A stretch of DNA of 64,000 nt from an uncultured Veillonellaceae bacterium (GTDB lineage: Bacteria; Bacillota; Negativicutes; Veillonellales; Negativicoccaceae), in contig CAMCNU010000001.1 in NCBI GenBank assembly GCA_945876385.1, positions 62,001 through 126,000 on the forward strand. The letters are read 5' to 3'. The position numbers and the translations under genes are program-made. The stretch's first letter is position 1, and the number at the start of each line of letters is the position of its first letter. The notes below the pieces were generated by a model. That model had not been told where the DNA came from and searched no databases. It saw only the letters and a list, made by a program, of their open reading frames with translations. This document shows, in pieces, positions 43,221-52,928 of the stretch.

Positions 43221-44639
43221 ATGAAAAAAACATGGTGGGCGGCCGTCGGGCTGTTGGGGATGATGTCGGTTGTCGGTGTCTATCCGTTTTGGGAAACCGC
43301 TGACGGATACAGTGTGCCGGGATTGCAGGTAGCGGGTACTGACATCGGCGGCTTGTCGAAACATGAATTGCAGACGGTATTGGAATCGAAAAACCGCTTG
43401 CTGAAGGAACGGACGATGTATATTACGCATGATCGCTATCGCTATCCGCTTACGGCGGAGGATACCGGATTGCGGGTCGATACGGAGAAGAGTGTGCGCG
43501 AGATTCTTGCGTACGGGCGGCGCGGGTCACTGTGGACGCAGTGGCGGGAACGGGTGTGGAGTCGATTTTCCCGGCCGGAAATTGCGCCGCAAGTCGTGTA
43601 TGATGCGGCTCGTGTGGACGCTTGGGTGACTGATTTTCAAAAGGCGGTTGCGCAGCCCGCGCAAAATGCGGCATTGGATTGGTCGGCGGACGGTAGGGTC
43701 GACGTGATTGAGGAGCGACCGTTTTTCCGCTTTTCTGCGGAGCAGTTGACGCAACGCATTCGGCAAGCTTTGCCGATATTGGGGCAGGACGAAATCGCCT
43801 TAAATCCGGAAGAAGTGACGTTGCCGACGGTTACGAAGGACATGTTGCAGGGGATTGACAGCTTGCTGGGACAATATATCACGTATTTTGCCGAAGACGG
43901 CAACCGTGCGGCGAATATTCGACGGGCGGCGGCTGCGGTGGATCAGCAGGTGTTGCAGCCCGGGGAGTGGATGTCGTTTAATACGGTGACCGGCTTGCGT
44001 ACGGAAGGGCAAGGGTATTTGCCCGCGCCCGTGTTTATCAACGGCAAACTGGAGCCGGATTTCGGCGGCGGGGTTTGTCAGGTCAGCAGCACATTATTCA
44101 ACAGCGCACTGCTGAGCGGATTGGATATTATGGAGCGGACGTCGCATTTTGCGCCGGTCGGCTATGTGGAAATCGGTCGTGATGCGACGGTGGCGGATCA
44201 TTATTTGGATTTGGTTATCGCCAATTCATATGGCCATCCCGTTTGTATTGTGACACGTGCCGGTGAAGGGACGTTGCAAATCGCCGTGTTGGGACATCAT
44301 ACAGACAGACCCGGTACTGTGAATCTGGAGCAAGTGGAGTATCGGGTCATCCCGCATGACACGATTGAGCGGGTCGTGCAGGGCACAGCCGACGTACCCG
44401 CCCGCGAGGACGGCCATGACGGCTACCAAGTGGCGTGGACGCGCAGTGTGAGTTGGGATGACGGCCAAACGAAAACGGATTCGTTTGCGTCGTATTATGA
44501 ACCGGTCGCGACGACGGTATTTGTATCCGCGAAGGATAGGCAAGACGCCAAGCAGGCGGGCGGTCAACATACGACTGCAGCGAATCGGGCGGCTGACAAA
44601 TCGGCAGATGACGGACAGGGTGTAGCAAAAGAAGAGTAG
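43221..44639 (+). CDS. VanW-family cell-envelope protein
   Basis: 472 aa: signal/anchor segment (about 5-22), a peptidoglycan-binding_4-like region (about 35-215) and the VanW domain (LEPDFGGGVCQVSSTLFNSA, near 275-295), with a G5-like piece and a low-complexity tail (AANRAADKSADDGQGVAKEE). ATG at 43221 in the middle of an open frame. VanW proteins occur next to glycopeptide resistance genes, but such housekeeping relatives are common in Firmicutes, so I do not infer resistance. Confidence 0.85.
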   Translation: MKKTWWAAVGLLGMMSVVGVYPFWETADGYSVPGLQVAGTDIGGLSKHELQTVLESKNRLLKERTMYITHDRYRYPLTAEDTGLRVDTEKSVREILAYGRRGSLWTQWRERVWSRFSRPEIAPQVVYDAARVDAWVTDFQKAVAQPAQNAALDWSADGRVDVIEERPFFRFSAEQLTQRIRQALPILGQDEIALNPEEVTLPTVTKDMLQGIDSLLGQYITYFAEDGNRAANIRRAAAAVDQQVLQPGEWMSFNTVTGLRTEGQGYLPAPVFINGKLEPDFGGGVCQVSSTLFNSALLSGLDIMERTSHFAPVGYVEIGRDATVADHYLDLVIANSYGHPVCIVTRAGEGTLQIAVLGHHTDRPGTVNLEQVEYRVIPHDTIERVVQGTADVPAREDGHDGYQVAWTRSVSWDDGQTKTDSFASYYEPVATTVFVSAKDRQDAKQAGGQHTTAANRAADKSADDGQGVAKEE

Positions 44640-44667
44640 GTGAGAGCGTACCGACGCGAATAGAGTA

Positions 44668-47600
44668 ATGAGTGAATATAAGTTAGTCATACATGTTGCC
44701 GCCGATGCGGTCGAATTGCAGATTCGCTTCAGTCGCGAGGAGTGTCGTGTGTATTGTGCGGAAACGGCACTGCCCGCTGCGCGTCAATGGGCGGAGCGCA
44801 CATTACCGGATATTGTTCCCGAGATGGCGGTATATATTAATGATATGGAATGGCAGGCAGCTGTGCCGGCAAGTGCCACGCTGTCGGCCGGCGTGGACGT
44901 ATCCCCTGCGGCTCTTTCGGGGGGCGTTCTTTCGTCAAGCGATGAGTCGCCGGCCGTTGCGCAGGCGCAGCCAAACGCGGCGACGGAGCCCGTTGCGCCG
45001 CCGGCGGCGAATACGCTGGCCGGTATGGTGGCCGGCTGGGAAGAAGAACTGTATAATGACGGATTTCAGCAGGCGTTGGCGGCAGGAAAAACGCGAGCGG
45101 ATACCGGTATCTTAATCGGACGCACACCGATCAAGAAAAAACCGGCTCCGATTGCTTCAATCACGGAAGAACAGCCTAAAGTGGTCGTGGAAGGTGACAT
45201 CATTACGGCGGAAATGCGAGAGTTGCGTACCGGACGGAAACTGTTGGTGATGCAAGTCGCGGATGAAACAAACGGAATCAAGGCGCAGCATTTCTTTGAT
45301 GAGGCGGAAGATGTCAGTTCTTTGGAACGGACGCTCGGGAAAGGTGTGCGGGTGCGGATACGCGGTGATGCCAAGTACGATAAATACAGTCATGATTTGG
45401 TGCTGGACATTCGCGCGATGACAATCGTCAAGGTGGAGAAAAAACAATTGCGGGACGAGCATCCTACGCCGCGGGTAGAGTTGCATTTGCATACCAAAAT
45501 GAGTAATGACGCCCTGATTGATGTCAAACAGTTGATGAAGACGATTAAAGCATGGCGGCATCCGGCGATTGCGATTACCGACCATGGCGTCGTGCAGTCG
45601 TTTCCGCTGGTGCAGGCACTGGCGGAAGAAAACGGCGTGAAAGTGATTTACGGGATGGAAGGCTACTTGATTGAGGACGTCCCGGAGGATATTGCGCAGG
45701 ACCGTCAGAAGTATGCGCATATTATCATTTTGGCGAAGAACCGAACCGGTCTGCGCAATCTGTATCGGCTGGTATCTCTCTCGCATTTATTGTATTTCAA
45801 AAAGAGACCGCTGATACCGCGGGCAGTGTTGGAAGAGAACCGGGAGGGATTGATTCTCGGCTCGGCTTGCGTGGCTGGGGAACTCTTTCGGGCGATTTTA
45901 GAGCATGAGCCGCAGGCTAAAATCGAAGAAATTGCTCGGTTTTATGATTATTTGGAAGTACAGCCGATTTCCGACAATCGATTTTTGGTGCGGGACAATC
46001 GCTACCCGGATGTACGTACGGATGACGATTTGCGTCAGCTCAATCGTACGATTGTCGAGCTGGGCGAAAAACTGGGCATACCGGTCTGCGCGACCTGTGA
46101 TTCCCACTACCTGTTTGCGGAAGACAAAATCTACCGCGGGATTTTATTGAGCCGCTGGGCCAAGGACGATGAGCGGTTGGAAGATATGCCGGATTTGTTT
46201 TTGCGTACGACGGAGCAAATGTTGGCCGAGTTTTCCTACCTGGGCGAAGAAAAGGCGCAGAAGATTGTCATTACCAATACGCGGGCATTGAATGATACGG
46301 TGGAAGAGTTGCACCCGATACCGCCGGAAAGCAAGTTGTATTCGCCGAAGATACAGGGATCGGACGATGAATTGGTGACTATGTGCTATGCCAAAGCGCG
46401 CCGGATTTACGGTGAAGTATTGCCGCCGGAGGTGGAAACACGGCTCAAAGAAGAGTTCGATGCGATTATCGGCAACGGTTTCGGCGTGTTGTATTACATT
46501 GCGCACAAGTTGGTCAAGCATTCGCTGGATGACGGTTACTTGGTCGGTTCACGAGGCTCGGTCGGGTCATCTTTTGTCGCGACGATGGCGGATATTACCG
46601 AGGTGAACCCGCTGCCGCCGCATTATGTATGTCCGTCCTGCCAATATACCGAGTTTGCACCGCCGGGTTCTGTCGGCGGGGGCTTTGACTTGCCGGACAA
46701 GTCGTGCCCGCAGTGCGGGAGCGCGTTGAATAAAGACGGGCACAATATTCCGTTTGCCGTATTCCTCGGGTTTGAAGGGGACAAAGTACCGGACATCGAC
46801 TTGAATTTTTCGGGAGATTACCAGCCGAATGCACATAAGTATACGGAAGAGCTGTTCGGGAAAGATAATGTGTTTCGCGCGGGAACTATCAGCGGAATCC
46901 AAGACCGGACCGCATTCGGCTACGTCAAAAAGTATAAAGAGCAAAACCAGCTAACCTTTAACGATATTTATGCGGCCAAGATGGCGACGGGGATTTTGGA
47001 TGTCAAGAATACGACAGGGCAGCACCCCGGTGGGATTATGGTCTGCCCGCGCGACATGGATATTTTGGCCTTTACTCCGATTCAGCACCCGGCCAACAAA
47101 AAGGAGTCGGGGATTATTACGACGCATTTCGATTATCACTCGATTGAAGGTCGAATGGTCAAGCTCGATATCCTCGGTCACGATGATCCGACGGTGATTC
47201 GTATGCTGCAGGACATTACGGGGATTTCGCCACAGAGTATTCCGTTCGACGACCCGCAGACGTTGAGTCTCTTTTCTTCGCCGGAGGCCTTGGGGTTGAC
47301 ACCGGATGACCTGAACGGCGACACGGTCGGGACATTGGGAATACCGGAATACGGTACGCAGTTCGTCCGGCAAATGCTGGCGGACACACACCCGCAGAAT
47401 TTCAGTGAGTTGGTACGCATCAGCGGGTTTTCGCACGGTACGGATGTATGGCTCAACAATGCCAAAGACCTCATCGCAGCGGGCACGGTCAAGCTCGAAG
47501 AGGCGATTTCCACCCGTGACGATATTATGAACTATCTCATTTTGCACGGGATTCCGCCGAAAATCGCATTCAATGTGATGGAGAATGTACGCAAAGGCAA

Positions 47601-48246
47601 GGGGCTGGAGAAGAAGAACAAACAAGGGGAAGCGGTCACCGACAACGAGAAGGTATTGCGGGAGCATCACATTCCGGATTGGTTCATTACATCCTGCAAA
47701 CGGATTTCCTATCTTTTTCCGCGTGCGCATGCGGTCGCCTATGTCATGATGGCGTTTCGCATTGCCTGGTTCAAGATTAATTATCCGCTGGCATTTTATG
47801 CGGCGTATTTCACGGTGCGTGCACGCGGCGCATTTGACGGGCAAATCATTTTGCAAGGATTGGAAGCACAGCGTCGTACCTGGCAATATATTGTTGCAAA
47901 AGGCCGCGAGGCGAGTGCGGTCGAAAAGGACTTGCAGACAACGTTGGAAGTATCGATGGAAATGGGGCTGCGGGGATTTTCTTTTGCCAATGTGGATTTG
48001 TTGCATTCGGATGCCCGTCGCTTTTTGGTGGCAGGAGGCGCCCTGTTGCCGCCGTTGTCATGTGTGCCCGGACTGGGAGAAACCGTAGCCGAAGAAATTG
48101 TCAAAGCGAGAACGGAATCGCCCTTTACGTCCAAGGAAGACTTGCGCAGGCGGGGCAAGGTGAGCCAGGCGATTGTGGATGTGCTGACCGCGATGCATGT
48201 GGTGGACGATTTGCCGGAGGAAGAGCAGCTGAACTTGTTTTTCTGA
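44668..48246 (+). CDS. polC: DNA polymerase III alpha subunit PolC without the exonuclease domain
   Basis: Replicative polymerase. 1192 aa, about 240 less than Bacillus PolC. Order: N-terminal domain with a Ser/Ala/Pro-rich linker (about 60-115), OB domain (about 170-260), PHP domain (VELHLHTKMSNDALIDVKQL; AITDHGVVQ), zinc-binding cysteines (about 655-690), catalytic VPDIDLNFSG near 710, and a C-terminal clamp-binding motif QLNLFF. The DnaQ-like exonuclease normally inserted in PHP is missing: EGYLIED runs straight into RQKYAHIIILAKN (about residues 331-350). The ATG has a weak ribosome binding site. Confidence 0.95.
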   Translation: MSEYKLVIHVAADAVELQIRFSREECRVYCAETALPAARQWAERTLPDIVPEMAVYINDMEWQAAVPASATLSAGVDVSPAALSGGVLSSSDESPAVAQAQPNAATEPVAPPAANTLAGMVAGWEEELYNDGFQQALAAGKTRADTGILIGRTPIKKKPAPIASITEEQPKVVVEGDIITAEMRELRTGRKLLVMQVADETNGIKAQHFFDEAEDVSSLERTLGKGVRVRIRGDAKYDKYSHDLVLDIRAMTIVKVEKKQLRDEHPTPRVELHLHTKMSNDALIDVKQLMKTIKAWRHPAIAITDHGVVQSFPLVQALAEENGVKVIYGMEGYLIEDVPEDIAQDRQKYAHIIILAKNRTGLRNLYRLVSLSHLLYFKKRPLIPRAVLEENREGLILGSACVAGELFRAILEHEPQAKIEEIARFYDYLEVQPISDNRFLVRDNRYPDVRTDDDLRQLNRTIVELGEKLGIPVCATCDSHYLFAEDKIYRGILLSRWAKDDERLEDMPDLFLRTTEQMLAEFSYLGEEKAQKIVITNTRALNDTVEELHPIPPESKLYSPKIQGSDDELVTMCYAKARRIYGEVLPPEVETRLKEEFDAIIGNGFGVLYYIAHKLVKHSLDDGYLVGSRGSVGSSFVATMADITEVNPLPPHYVCPSCQYTEFAPPGSVGGGFDLPDKSCPQCGSALNKDGHNIPFAVFLGFEGDKVPDIDLNFSGDYQPNAHKYTEELFGKDNVFRAGTISGIQDRTAFGYVKKYKEQNQLTFNDIYAAKMATGILDVKNTTGQHPGGIMVCPRDMDILAFTPIQHPANKKESGIITTHFDYHSIEGRMVKLDILGHDDPTVIRMLQDITGISPQSIPFDDPQTLSLFSSPEALGLTPDDLNGDTVGTLGIPEYGTQFVRQMLADTHPQNFSELVRISGFSHGTDVWLNNAKDLIAAGTVKLEEAISTRDDIMNYLILHGIPPKIAFNVMENVRKGKGLEKKNKQGEAVTDNEKVLREHHIPDWFITSCKRISYLFPRAHAVAYVMMAFRIAWFKINYPLAFYAAYFTVRARGAFDGQIILQGLEAQRRTWQYIVAKGREASAVEKDLQTTLEVSMEMGLRGFSFANVDLLHSDARRFLVAGGALLPPLSCVPGLGETVAEEIVKARTESPFTSKEDLRRRGKVSQAIVDVLTAMHVVDDLPEEEQLNLFF

Positions 48247-48260
48247 TTCGCGGGCGTATC

Positions 48261-48289
48261 TTGCATTGACACGCGCCCTGTGATATACT
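48261..48289 (+). promoter_or_regulatory. Promoter of rpsB-tsf
   Basis: TTGCAT (48261-48266), 17 nt spacer, TATACT (48284-48289) with an extended TG. A second TTGACA at 48266-48271 is spaced too closely. Confidence 0.75.
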
Positions 48290-48295
48290 TATGCA

Positions 48296-48395
48296 GGTTA
48301 AATTACGCACGTCGACGGACTCGGGCAGCTGTGCTTTGTCATCAAAGTTCTGCCGGGCAGGAAGCGACGGAGGTTACAAAACAGGAGGTGCCATT
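48296..48395 (+). promoter_or_regulatory. rpsB leader with hairpin
   Basis: About 100 nt leader. GGCAG (48324-48328) pairs with CTGCC (48350-48354), enclosing CTTTG-TCAT-CAAAG (48334-48347). Such leaders may bind S2 or other regulators; not proven here. AGGAGGTG at 48383-48390 is the ribosome binding site. Confidence 0.4.
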
Positions 48396-49133
48396 ATGGC
48401 AGTCGTATCAATGAAACAATTGTTGGAAGCAGGGGTTCATTTCGGACACCAAACACGTCGTTGGAATCCGAAAATGGCAAAGTTTATCTTTACGGAACGC
48501 AACGGGATTTATATCATCGATTTGCAGAAGACCGTAAAAAAAGTGGACGAAGCATATGACTTCCTGCGCGAAGTAGCGCAAAGCGGGCAGGCAGTATTGT
48601 TTGTCGGCACGAAGAAACAGGCGCAAGGCACGATTCGCGAAGAAGCGGAACGGGCGAATATGTTTTATGTGAATGAACGTTGGTTGGGCGGTATGCTGAC
48701 CAATTTCAAAACCATTCAACTGCGCATCAAGCGGTTGAAAGAATTGGAAAAGATGGAAGAAGAAGGCGGTTTTGACGTGTTGCCGAAAAAAGAAGTCATC
48801 GGCTTGCGTCGTGAAATGGCCAAGTTGAATAAATCGCTGGGCGGTATTAAAGAAATGAAAGGATTGCCGGCAGCGATGGTGATCGTCGATCCGAAGAAGG
48901 AAGCCAACGCGGTTGCGGAAGCACGGAAGTTGCACATTCCGATTGTTGCGACGGTCGACACCAACTGTGACCCGGATGAAATCGATTATCCGATTCCGGC
49001 AAACGATGATGCGATTCGCGCGATTAAATTGTTGGTCGGTAAGATGGCGGACGCGGTCTTGGAAGGCCGTCAGGGTGAACAGACGGAAGAAACGGCACCG
49101 GCAGAAGCGCAAGCAACGGAAGCAGACGAATAA
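48396..49133 (+). CDS. rpsB: 30S ribosomal protein S2
   Basis: 245 aa with [32 protein letters not shown] and the [11 protein letters not shown] segment; acidic tail rich in Glu and Thr. AGGAGGTG 5 nt before the ATG. First of the rpsB-tsf pair. Confidence 0.98.
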   Translation: MAVVSMKQLLEAGVHFGHQTRRWNPKMAKFIFTERNGIYIIDLQKTVKKVDEAYDFLREVAQSGQAVLFVGTKKQAQGTIREEAERANMFYVNERWLGGMLTNFKTIQLRIKRLKELEKMEEEGGFDVLPKKEVIGLRREMAKLNKSLGGIKEMKGLPAAMVIVDPKKEANAVAEARKLHIPIVATVDTNCDPDEIDYPIPANDDAIRAIKLLVGKMADAVLEGRQGEQTEETAPAEAQATEADE

Positions 49134-49155
49134 TCAGCATCGGGGAGGATTAGAC

Positions 49156-49806
49156 ATGGCAATTACTGCGGGTATGGTGAAAGAACTGCGCGGAATTACC
49201 GGCGCAGGTATGATGGAATGTAAAAAAGCATTGGTTGAAACGGACGGCGATTTACAAAAAGCTGTTGACTATCTTCGTGAGAAGGGATTGGCAGCAGCGG
49301 CGAAAAAAGCCGACCGTGTGGCGGCGGAAGGGGTAGTCGGTTCGTATATTCACGCCGGCGGTAAAATCGGTGTATTGGTCGAAGTCAATTGCGAAACGGA
49401 CTTTGTCGCCAAAACGGATGATTTCCAAGCGTTGGTGAAGGATATCGCGATGCAGATTGCCGCGACCAATCCGACGTTTTTGAAACGGGAAGATGTACCG
49501 AGCGATGTGATTGCGCATGAACGCGAAGTGTTGCGCGTCCAAGCGCTGAATGAAGGCAAGCCGGAAGCGATTGTGGAACGGATGATTGACGGTCGTATCG
49601 AAAAGTTCTACAAGGAAAACTGCTTGCTGGAACAGCCGTTTATTAAAGACGGCGATCAATCCGTATCCGACATTATTACGGAAAAAATTGCAAAGATCGG
49701 TGAAAACATCAGCGTGCGTCGGTTTACACGTTATCAATTAGGCGAAGGCATTGAAAAGAAAGAAGACGATTTCGTTTCTGAAGTGATGGCCACTGTGAAT
49801 CAATAA
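49156..49806 (+). CDS. tsf: Elongation factor Ts
   Basis: Nucleotide exchange factor for EF-Tu. 216 aa, shorter than the E. coli protein but usual for Firmicutes and relatives. [20 protein letters not shown] and the core [10 protein letters not shown] ([12 protein letters not shown]) are clear. Ribosome binding site GGGGAGGAT. A terminator follows directly. Confidence 0.98.
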   Translation: MAITAGMVKELRGITGAGMMECKKALVETDGDLQKAVDYLREKGLAAAAKKADRVAAEGVVGSYIHAGGKIGVLVEVNCETDFVAKTDDFQALVKDIAMQIAATNPTFLKREDVPSDVIAHEREVLRVQALNEGKPEAIVERMIDGRIEKFYKENCLLEQPFIKDGDQSVSDIITEKIAKIGENISVRRFTRYQLGEGIEKKEDDFVSEVMATVNQ

Positions 49807-49836
49807 GAGAACACGTTTGTGTTCTCTTATTTTCTA
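49803..49836 (+). terminator. Terminator after tsf
   Basis: ATAAGAGAACAC-GTTT-GTGTTCTCTTAT, 12 bp, then TTTCT. The stem begins inside the tsf stop codon. Confidence 0.9.
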
Positions 49837-49856
49837 AGTGGATTCCGGAGGTCGAC

Positions 49857-50591
49857 ATGGATACGAAAACCAATTATCAACGAATTGTATTGAAGGTCAG
49901 CGGAGAAGCATTGGCGGGGGAAGCCGGGCACGGGATTGACGCGCGGGTGGCGGAGTCTATCGCGAAGGATATTGCGGAAGTGGCGCATACGGGCAAAGAG
50001 ATTGCCGTGGTTGTCGGCGGCGGCAATATCTGGCGCGGTATTTCCGGCAGTGCGAACGGGATGGATCGGGCATCTGCCGACTATATGGGCATGCTGGCGA
50101 CGGTAATCAACGGTCTGGCGTTGCAAGAGGCATTGGAGCAAGTCGGCATCAGCACCCGTGTACAGACGGCAATTGAAATGCGGCAAGTCGCCGAACCGTA
50201 TATTCGGCGGCGGGCGATTCGCCATTTGGAAAAAAAGCGGATTGTGATTTTTGCCGGCGGAACGGGCAATCCCTTCTTCTCGACGGATACCACGGCGGCG
50301 TTGCGTGCGGCGGAAATTGAGGCCGATGTCATCATGATGGCGAAGCGATTTACGGACGGTGTGTATGATAGCGATCCGAAGACAAATCCGAATGCCAAAA
50401 AGTTTACCAGTTTAAGCTATTTTGAAGTGATTCAACGAAAGTTGGAAGTCATGGACAATACGGCGATTACGTTGTGCATGAACAATAATATTCCGATTGT
50501 CGTATTTAATATCGATACGCCCGGAAATATTGTCAAGGCGTGTATGGGCGAACAAATCGGCACGTTTATCGGAGGTGAATCTCATGTTTGA
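49857..50591 (+). CDS. pyrH: UMP kinase
   Basis: Phosphorylates UMP to UDP; hexameric amino-acid-kinase fold. 244 aa, with [26 protein letters not shown] and the [17 protein letters not shown] motif. GGAGG before the ATG. No promoter was identified after the tsf terminator, so read-through or a weak promoter must feed it. The next gene frr overlaps by 8 nt. Confidence 0.97.
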   Translation: MDTKTNYQRIVLKVSGEALAGEAGHGIDARVAESIAKDIAEVAHTGKEIAVVVGGGNIWRGISGSANGMDRASADYMGMLATVINGLALQEALEQVGISTRVQTAIEMRQVAEPYIRRRAIRHLEKKRIVIFAGGTGNPFFSTDTTAALRAAEIEADVIMMAKRFTDGVYDSDPKTNPNAKKFTSLSYFEVIQRKLEVMDNTAITLCMNNNIPIVVFNIDTPGNIVKACMGEQIGTFIGGESHV

Positions 50592-51141
50592 AGAGTTGAT
50601 GATGGAGCTGGAAGAGCGGATGAATAAGGCGCTGGAGGCGTTGAAGGAGGAGTTCGCGACCATTCGTACCGGTCGTGCCAATGTCAGCTTGCTCGAAGGG
50701 TTGACGGTTGATTACTACGGCGCGCCGACTCCCGTTACTCAGGTGGCGACGGTGACGGTACCGGAACCGCGCTTACTGATGATTCAGCCGTGGGATAAAA
50801 GCTTGTTGCATGCAGTGGAAAAAGCCATTCAGCAGTCGGATTTGGGGCTGGCGCCGAACAATGACGGAGCCGTTATTCGCTTGCATATCCCGCAACTGAC
50901 GGAAGAACGACGCAAGGAATTGGTTAAGGTTGTCCATAAACGTACGGAAGATGCCCGGGTGGCTGTACGCAATATCCGTCGTGACGGAAATGATGCACTG
51001 AAAAAGAAAGAAAAACAGGACGGTGTATCTGAGGATGCCGTCAAATCCGCAATGGACAAGGTGCAGGAACTGACGGATAAGAAAATGACAAAAATTGATG
51101 AATTGATGGCAGCCAAAGAAAAAGAAGTAATGGAAGTATAG
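50584..51141 (+). CDS. frr: Ribosome recycling factor
   Basis: Splits post-termination ribosomes with EF-G. 185 aa, with the N-terminal helix and the [20 protein letters not shown] and [13 protein letters not shown] motifs. GGAGGTGAATCTC precedes the ATG; start overlaps pyrH by 8 nt. Confidence 0.98.
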   Translation: MFEELMMELEERMNKALEALKEEFATIRTGRANVSLLEGLTVDYYGAPTPVTQVATVTVPEPRLLMIQPWDKSLLHAVEKAIQQSDLGLAPNNDGAVIRLHIPQLTEERRKELVKVVHKRTEDARVAVRNIRRDGNDALKKKEKQDGVSEDAVKSAMDKVQELTDKKMTKIDELMAAKEKEVMEV

Positions 51142-51142
51142 T

Positions 51143-51391
51143 ATGACAATTGACGAGGTCCAATTGGGCAGACCGCTGGTGCAGGCTGAATCGGCTTTGC
51201 CGGAAGGCGGTTTGCCCTATTCTTTTATACAGACGGAGGCCATCAGCCGGCATTATCGCACTGCTGCGGCCAAACGCTATGCTGTGCGCATACGGGAGAA
51301 TACATGTACCTGGTGTGCCCAGCAAGTGTACAGTGAATCGGTTAATGCCGCGATAGCCGCATTATATGGAGCGCAGTATGAAGTCGGATGA
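51143..51391 (+). CDS. Small conserved hypothetical protein with CxxC
   Basis: 82 aa, unrecognised. It has NTCTWCAQQVY, a CxxC pair that could bind metal or be redox active, and a helical C-terminus. It sits between frr and uppS, overlapping the latter by 14 nt, with weak GGAAG as ribosome binding site. Its retention between two essential genes suggests real expression. Confidence 0.6.
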   Translation: MTIDEVQLGRPLVQAESALPEGGLPYSFIQTEAISRHYRTAAAKRYAVRIRENTCTWCAQQVYSESVNAAIAALYGAQYEVG

Positions 51392-52103
51392 GATGTCCGC
51401 GGTACCGTCTCATGTCGCCATCATCATGGACGGTAACGGCCGTTGGGCACAAGCGCAGGGGCAGGTGCGCGGATACGGTCACAAGCAGGGGGCGGCAAAT
51501 GTCAAAGAAGTCGTTCGTTGTGCTGCGGAAATCGGTATTCAGCGCTTGACGCTGTATGCGTTTTCCACGGAAAACTGGCGACGTTCGGCACTGGAAGTCA
51601 ACTTTTTGATGCGACTTTTTTCTACGTATATTGATGAATATACCCGGGAATTGGTAGCGGAAAATATTCAAGCGCATGTGGTGGGGGATGTGAGTGCTCT
51701 CTCTCGTACGTTGCGGGAAAAAATTGAACGCATGGAAGAGCTGACCGCAGCGGGTACAGGCCTGGTGCTGAATTTGGCAATCAATTACGGCGGTCGTGCG
51801 GAACTGGTACGAGCGATGCGTCGGTATGCCGCGGAGTGTCTCAACGGCGGGCAGATAGAAGAGCTGACGGAAGCAGATGTCGCACGGTATTTATATCCGT
51901 CTGCGGCGGCAGATGTGGACCTATTGATTCGCACGGGCGGAGAGCGCAGAATCAGTAATTTTTTGTTGTGGCAAGTGTCGTATGCGGAGATGTATTTCAG
52001 CGAGGTGTTGTGGCCTGAATTCGGACGGGACGAATTGGCAAAAGCGGTTTCCTATTTTGCCCATTGCGAGCGTCGTTTCGGGGCGGTAAAGGCAGGAGAC
52101 TGA
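51378..52103 (+). CDS. uppS: Undecaprenyl diphosphate synthase
   Basis: Makes C55 prenyl diphosphate for cell-wall lipid carrier. 241 aa with HVAIIMDGNGRWAQ at the active site, LTLYAFSTENWRR, and DLLIRTGGERRISNFLLWQ. The ATG at 51378 follows GGAG by 6 nt; the ATG at 51366 is less well placed. Confidence 0.96.
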   Translation: MKSDEMSAVPSHVAIIMDGNGRWAQAQGQVRGYGHKQGAANVKEVVRCAAEIGIQRLTLYAFSTENWRRSALEVNFLMRLFSTYIDEYTRELVAENIQAHVVGDVSALSRTLREKIERMEELTAAGTGLVLNLAINYGGRAELVRAMRRYAAECLNGGQIEELTEADVARYLYPSAAADVDLLIRTGGERRISNFLLWQVSYAEMYFSEVLWPEFGRDELAKAVSYFAHCERRFGAVKAGD

Positions 52104-52106
52104 AGA

Positions 52107-52928
52107 ATGTTGCGTGCACGGGTAATCACCGGATTAATCGGGGCGATTGTCGCCATCGGCGTCGTCTGGCTGGGCGGCTGGTGGCTGACGGCAATGGTCG
52201 TGTTGCTGGCCCTGTTGGCGATGTGGGAGTATCGGCGGTTGTTGTTTCATTTGCAAATTCATGCCTCCTTTGTCGTGATGGCGGCCGTGGTTTTGCTGTT
52301 GATTTGCGGCGCGCAAATCGGGAAAAGCACGTTGTTTTTAGCAGTCTTTCCGGCGTTGTTGCCGGTTCTGTTTGCGATTTCTCTGTTCGTTAAACGTACG
52401 AACGATTTCTTGTCACTGTTTTTTACCATTGGCGGTGCACTGTATATCGGCGTCGGCTTTGCCTCGTTGGTGTTGTTGCGACGTGCGGATACATGGGTTT
52501 GGCACGCTCCGGTTGCGGATTTGGGGCTGTTTATGGTCTTTTTTGCGCTTGTCGGTACATGGCTGAGCGATATCGGCGCATTTTTTGTCGGGCGGCGGTT
52601 CGGCAAGCATCCGCTGGCACCTGAAATCAGTCCGAATAAAACATGGGAAGGTTTTTGGGGCGGAGTGGTGCTGACCGTTTTCGGGTTGACGTCGTATGCC
52701 TACTGGTATGATTTTCCTCTGGGGACTGCTGTGTTGTTAGGAGTACTGTTGGCATTTTCTGCGCCGGCCGGCGATTTATTTGAATCCATGCTGAAGCGTT
52801 TTGCCAAGGAAAAAGATTCCGGACAAATTTTACCGGGGCATGGCGGTATTTTAGACCGATTTGACAGCTTGTTGTTCGTGGCGCCGGTGATGGTGTCGGC
52901 GATATTGCTGTTGCTGGAGCGTTTATGA
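52107..52928 (+). CDS. cdsA: Phosphatidate cytidylyltransferase
   Basis: Makes CDP-diacylglycerol from phosphatidic acid and CTP. 273 aa with about eight membrane segments; the signature runs from ISPNKTWEGFWGG to SGQILPGHGGILDRFDSL. GGAG site before the ATG; overlaps dxr (ATGA). Confidence 0.96.
   Translation: MLRARVITGLIGAIVAIGVVWLGGWWLTAMVVLLALLAMWEYRRLLFHLQIHASFVVMAAVVLLLICGAQIGKSTLFLAVFPALLPVLFAISLFVKRTNDFLSLFFTIGGALYIGVGFASLVLLRRADTWVWHAPVADLGLFMVFFALVGTWLSDIGAFFVGRRFGKHPLAPEISPNKTWEGFWGGVVLTVFGLTSYAYWYDFPLGTAVLLGVLLAFSAPAGDLFESMLKRFAKEKDSGQILPGHGGILDRFDSLLFVAPVMVSAILLLLERL

Noticed and set aside
43221-44639. Glycopeptide resistance from the VanW protein
   Set aside because: No vanHAX or vanRS genes are near; such VanW/G5 proteins are common in susceptible Firmicutes.
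48246-48275. Terminator between polC and rpsB
   Set aside because: GGGCGT/ACGCGCCC pair only imperfectly and no T run follows.
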